A stretch of 64,000 bases of DNA from JBBWZH01 sp035544115 (GTDB taxonomy: Bacteria; Actinomycetota; Actinomycetes; Mycobacteriales; CADCTP01): assembly GCA_963714145.1 (NCBI GenBank), contig OY970235.1, forward strand, positions 3,162,001-3,226,000, given 5' to 3'. The notes beneath the pieces are model-generated. The model ran no database searches. It was given only the letters and a program-made list of their open reading frames with translations, and was not told the origin of the DNA. The position numbers and the translations under genes were made by a program. Shown here piece after piece: positions 61,010 through 64,000 of the stretch (the first letter of the stretch is position 1; each line of letters begins with the position of its first letter).

Positions 61010-61822
61010 ATGAACACCAATGACATCGAGACCACACGAGAGAACACCCCTGCTCTAACCTCGGCCGGCCTGCTGGCCGACAAGATCGCCTTCGTCACCG
61101 GGGCGGGACGCGGGATCGGCGCCGCCGCGGCTCGGCTTTTCGCCCGTGAGGGCGCGTCCGTCGTGCTCGCGGCGCGCACCCAGGCGCAGCTGAAGGAAGT
61201 GACCGCGCAAATCAGGAATGACGGCGGCGTCGCCGACTACGTCGTGTGCGATCTCGCTGACGGCGCAGACATCCGTGGCGCCGTCGACCGCGTGTTGCAC
61301 CTCCATGGCCGCCTCGACGTTGCGTTCAACAACGGCGCCACGGTCCAGTCCCCCGGTCCTATGGACGCCCTCCCCGAGGCCGAGCTCGACCACGTCTACT
61401 CGGTCAACTTCCGCGGGCAGTGGCTTGCCATGGCCGCGGAGGTGGCCGCGATCCGGGCCACCGCCGGTACCGGTGCGATCGTCAACACGTCCAGCGTCGG
61501 CAGCCTGCGCGCCAACGCCATGCTGCCCGCGTACGGCGCGATGAAGCGGGCCCTCAACAGCCTCACGGAATCCGCGGCCGCCACGTACGGACCGGAAGGC
61601 ATCCGGGTCAACGCGATCGCGCCCGGTACCACGTTCACCGAGATGATCCGTGCCTGGCAAGAGCACACTCCCGGCGTCGTGGAGCAGCTGAACGCCATGA
61701 CGCCACTCGGTCGCGGCGCCGAACCCGACGAGATCGCCGAGGCTGCGGCATGGCTCCTGAGTGACCGCGCGTCCTACCTCACCGGCACGGTGATTCCCGT
61801 CGACGGCGGTATGACGGCGTGA
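61010..61822 (+). CDS. SDR-family oxidoreductase
   Basis: A 270-aa classical short-chain dehydrogenase. The NAD(P) motif is FVTGAGRGIGAAAARLF (about residue 29). FNNGA replaces the usual NNAG strand, INTS-type sequence gives IVNTSS, and YGAMK is the catalytic Tyr-x3-Lys. IRVNAIAPGTTFTEM and LTGTVIPVDGGMTA close the fold. ATG 61010 is the natural start. It is probably regulated by the divergent XRE protein; its substrate is unknown. Confidence 0.92.
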   Translation: MNTNDIETTRENTPALTSAGLLADKIAFVTGAGRGIGAAAARLFAREGASVVLAARTQAQLKEVTAQIRNDGGVADYVVCDLADGADIRGAVDRVLHLHGRLDVAFNNGATVQSPGPMDALPEAELDHVYSVNFRGQWLAMAAEVAAIRATAGTGAIVNTSSVGSLRANAMLPAYGAMKRALNSLTESAAATYGPEGIRVNAIAPGTTFTEMIRAWQEHTPGVVEQLNAMTPLGRGAEPDEIAEAAAWLLSDRASYLTGTVIPVDGGMTA

Positions 61823-61927
61823 CAACCTCACCTCCCGGGGAACCGCTGGACAGACTGCAGATCGGCACTGCGTGGCCACGGCGAAGTCGTGGCTCGCGGT
61901 GCATCGAAGTAGCGGCGGCCGGCCCTC

Positions 61928-64000
61928 CTACGGAGCGATCACAAGGTTGTCGGTGGGCAGCGTCTGGCAGGCCAGCCGCCAGCCTGCGGCCAGCTCGTCG
62001 GCGGAGAACATCCCCCGGGTGTCGGTCTCGTAGGTGCCGGAGAGGACCAGCACCCGGCAGGTGCCGCAGGCGCCCTCGCCGCACGACTGCGGCAGGTCGA
62101 CGCCGGCGGCGTTGGCAGCGACCAGGACCGATTGCCCGGGACTGCAGGGAAACGCCGGCTCGCCGTCGGGCCTGCCGATCGTGAACTCCGTGACGCCGTT
62201 CGCCGCGGCGGCGAGGGCGATGGCGTGCGCCTTCTCCCGCCGGGTCTGGATGCTGCGCCCGGACACGAACGCTTCGGTGTGGATGGCCTTCCGGGACACT
62301 CCCAGGTCCGTCAGGTGGCCGATCAGGTCCTGCATCATGGCGGCCGGCCCGCAGAGATGGACCCGGACGGCACCGGCCGCATACGGTCGAAGTACTTCGG
62401 CGCTGATTCGTCTGCTGTGTTCGGTCACGAAGATCGACACTTCGAGCCCGGGCAGCCGGGCCTGGAGCGCCGCGATGTCGGGGCGAAACGCGATCTCGGC
62501 CTCGGTGCGGTAGCTGGCCAGCAGTACGACCCGGCCGGTATAGCCGGCGTCGGCCGCCGCGGCCAGCACGCTCATCAGCGGCGTGATCCCGACGCCACCG
62601 GCGATCAGCAGCAACGTGCCTTCGGCGGGTCCCGGCTCCCAGGTGAACTCCCCGTGCGGCCCGCTCACCCGCAGCGCCTGCCCGACCGCGAGTTCCTCGT
62701 GCAGGTAGCCCGAGCCCAGCCCGTCCGGCTCATGCTTCACCGCGATCTCGACTGAACCGCTGAGTCCGGGGCCACTGCAGATCGAGTACGAGCGTTCGAT
62801 CGGCTCGACGGCGACCGGCAGGTCGACCTTCAGGTACTGCCCGGCGGTGAACGAGAACGGCAGCGCGGCCCCGTCCAGGGCGTGCAGGCGGATCCGCCGG
62901 ATCGTCGGGGTCAGCGCCTCGACCGCGGCCACCCGCAGATAGCCCTGCCAGGGCGTCGCCGGATCGCGGCGAACCCCGCCGGCGCGGACCGCCCGCCACA
63001 TGGTCCCGAGCCGGCGCGGCGGCAGCACCGCGTTCGCGGCCATCAGCCCGCCGGCCAGCGCCCCGACCACCCCGGGACCCCAGGCGTCCTGCCCGGCTAC
63101 GAAGAGTCCCTTGACCGGCGTACGGCATCCCGCCCGCGCCGACCGCAGCCGGGCAGGAGTCGCCGCGAGACCATAGAAAGAGCCGAGAACGCTGTGCTGG
63201 AAGGTCTCGAACGACAGCGGTGTGGCGAGCTCAGCGAACGCGATCGCGCCCCGGAAGCCGGGCCACCGCTGCTCGAGGCGGGCGAGCAGCCGCTCGGTCA
63301 GGTCCTCCTTGAGCCGCCGGTAGCTCTCCGGCCGTTCCTTCTCGTCGGTCCCGCGCCACCGGTCGACCACTTTCGGATCGACGAGCTCCAGCACCTCGAC
63401 GGTGTGAAACCGGGCGGCCGGGTTGTTCAGCGACGCGAACGAGACGTACAGCGTGCCGTCCCCGGGCGGGCGATGGAAGCCCTCGTGGTCGTCGAGGTCG
63501 GGCATGAACCAGTGGTTCTCGCCGCGCAGCCCGAACTCGGCCGGTGACCGGTCCAGCCCTAGGAAGAGCATGACCGCGGACGGTTCCTCCGGCAGGTCGG
63601 CCAGCTCACCGCTTTTCCCGATCAACGCGTACGTGTTTCGCACGCCGGCCGCCGAGACGACGGTATCCGTCCGCACGTGATAGCGCCGCCCGGTGGTGGT
63701 GTCCTCGACGTCGACGCCGGTCACCCGTCCCCGCTCCACGACGACGTCGTTGACCCGTTGCCGGGGCCGCAGTTCGACGCCGTACCGCTGAAGGATCTCC
63801 AGAATGATCCGGCTGAGCTCCTTCGGCCCGCCCACGGGGTGCGCGGTGCCCGCCATGAAGAACGTCAGCGGGACCGCGGCGTGATAGCCGAACGCGCTCG
63901 ACGCCGGCGGGGTGCCGTAGAGCCCCCACCGCGCCGCCAGAACGGCCCGCAGCCGCGGATCGCGGAAGCTACCGGCCACCTGGTCCCGCAGCGACCGGTA
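61928..64000 (-). CDS. Desaturase-like FAD protein fused to flavoreductase and ferredoxin (partial)
   Basis: The frame is open to the window edge, so the N-terminus is missing; at least 690 residues are visible. The first part resembles phytoene-desaturase/retinol-saturase FAD proteins: RWGLYGTPPASSAFGYH, HPVGGPKELSRIILEIL, and LFVAGQDAWGPGVVGALAGG near its end. It is fused to a PaaE-like reductase (FSFTAGQYLKV, RSYSICSGPGLSG, LLLIAGGVGITPLMSVLA) and a C-terminal 2Fe-2S ferredoxin (LPQSCGEGACGTCRV, LACQTLP). The reductase module would feed electrons from NAD(P)H to the first domain. The substrate is unknown. It is convergent with the SDR gene. Confidence 0.85.
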   Translation of the reverse strand, partial: YRSLRDQVAGSFRDPRLRAVLAARWGLYGTPPASSAFGYHAAVPLTFFMAGTAHPVGGPKELSRIILEILQRYGVELRPRQRVNDVVVERGRVTGVDVEDTTTGRRYHVRTDTVVSAAGVRNTYALIGKSGELADLPEEPSAVMLFLGLDRSPAEFGLRGENHWFMPDLDDHEGFHRPPGDGTLYVSFASLNNPAARFHTVEVLELVDPKVVDRWRGTDEKERPESYRRLKEDLTERLLARLEQRWPGFRGAIAFAELATPLSFETFQHSVLGSFYGLAATPARLRSARAGCRTPVKGLFVAGQDAWGPGVVGALAGGLMAANAVLPPRRLGTMWRAVRAGGVRRDPATPWQGYLRVAAVEALTPTIRRIRLHALDGAALPFSFTAGQYLKVDLPVAVEPIERSYSICSGPGLSGSVEIAVKHEPDGLGSGYLHEELAVGQALRVSGPHGEFTWEPGPAEGTLLLIAGGVGITPLMSVLAAAADAGYTGRVVLLASYRTEAEIAFRPDIAALQARLPGLEVSIFVTEHSRRISAEVLRPYAAGAVRVHLCGPAAMMQDLIGHLTDLGVSRKAIHTEAFVSGRSIQTRREKAHAIALAAAANGVTEFTIGRPDGEPAFPCSPGQSVLVAANAAGVDLPQSCGEGACGTCRVLVLSGTYETDTRGMFSADELAAGWRLACQTLPTDNLVIAP

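Overview
The window is very GC-rich DNA from an actinomycete, most likely a Micromonosporaceae member (Actinoplanes/Micromonospora type). The evidence is the codon use, the homodimeric aceE, the fasR-fabD-fabH-acpP-fabF-accD locus followed by a DUF3145 gene, the DUF3052/AhpE/SURF1 neighbourhood, and many GTG starts with 4-bp GTGA or ATGA overlaps. This placement is an inference from gene content; no rRNA is present.

Layout. 0-7 kb: adenylate kinase, GH15 trehalase, then a minus-strand operon of APC permease, glutamine-synthetase-like ligase and amidohydrolase (a split FluG-like pair). 7-9 kb: DUF6082 and DUF6879 proteins. 9-15.3 kb: a phenylacetate operon paaABCDE-paaN-tetR on the minus strand, with a perfect palindrome upstream of paaA. 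15.3-20 kb: pobA-pcaHGBC, which converts 4-hydroxybenzoate through protocatechuate to the beta-ketoadipate enol-lactone. 20-28 kb: MFS transporter, VOC protein, a 1,114-aa STAND/BTAD regulator, a small protein and an alkyl-DHAP-synthase-like flavoprotein. 27.8-30.1 kb: two repeat-rich blocks around DUF2203, DUF5302 and VOC genes, and tRNA-Val. 30-36 kb: SURF1, peroxiredoxin, DUF3052, lipoprotein, aceE. 36-39 kb: M20 hydrolase, pirin, PHP protein. 39-47.5 kb: the type II fatty-acid synthase locus. 48-50 kb: a secreted FAD oxidase and a repeat-tailed hypothetical protein.

50.4-59.5 kb looks like a genomic island. It starts at a CAU-anticodon tRNA, is bounded by related hairpin repeats, has visibly lower GC in its left half, and carries a trypsin-like protease, a protein with an Rx4H HEPN-type motif, a methyltransferase, an IS110-type transposase, two GNAT enzymes and a HicBA toxin-antitoxin pair. 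60-64 kb: a divergent XRE regulator/SDR pair and a partial desaturase-reductase-ferredoxin fusion.

Many genes contain one or more frame breaks that a single-base correction repairs: paaB, the PHP gene, fasR, fabD, fabH, acpP, fabF, hicA, a GNAT, the protease, HEPN and methyltransferase genes, and the transposase. The fatty-acid synthase genes should be essential, and the repaired lengths and stop/start overlaps are canonical. I therefore read most of these as sequence errors rather than gene decay, though decay remains possible inside the island. The coordinates of broken genes span the repaired gene.

Two new-biology candidates stand out. One is a dispersed hairpin repeat (five copies, one with compensatory stem changes) that follows both tRNA genes and brackets the island. 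The other is the protease-HEPN-methyltransferase cassette inside it.
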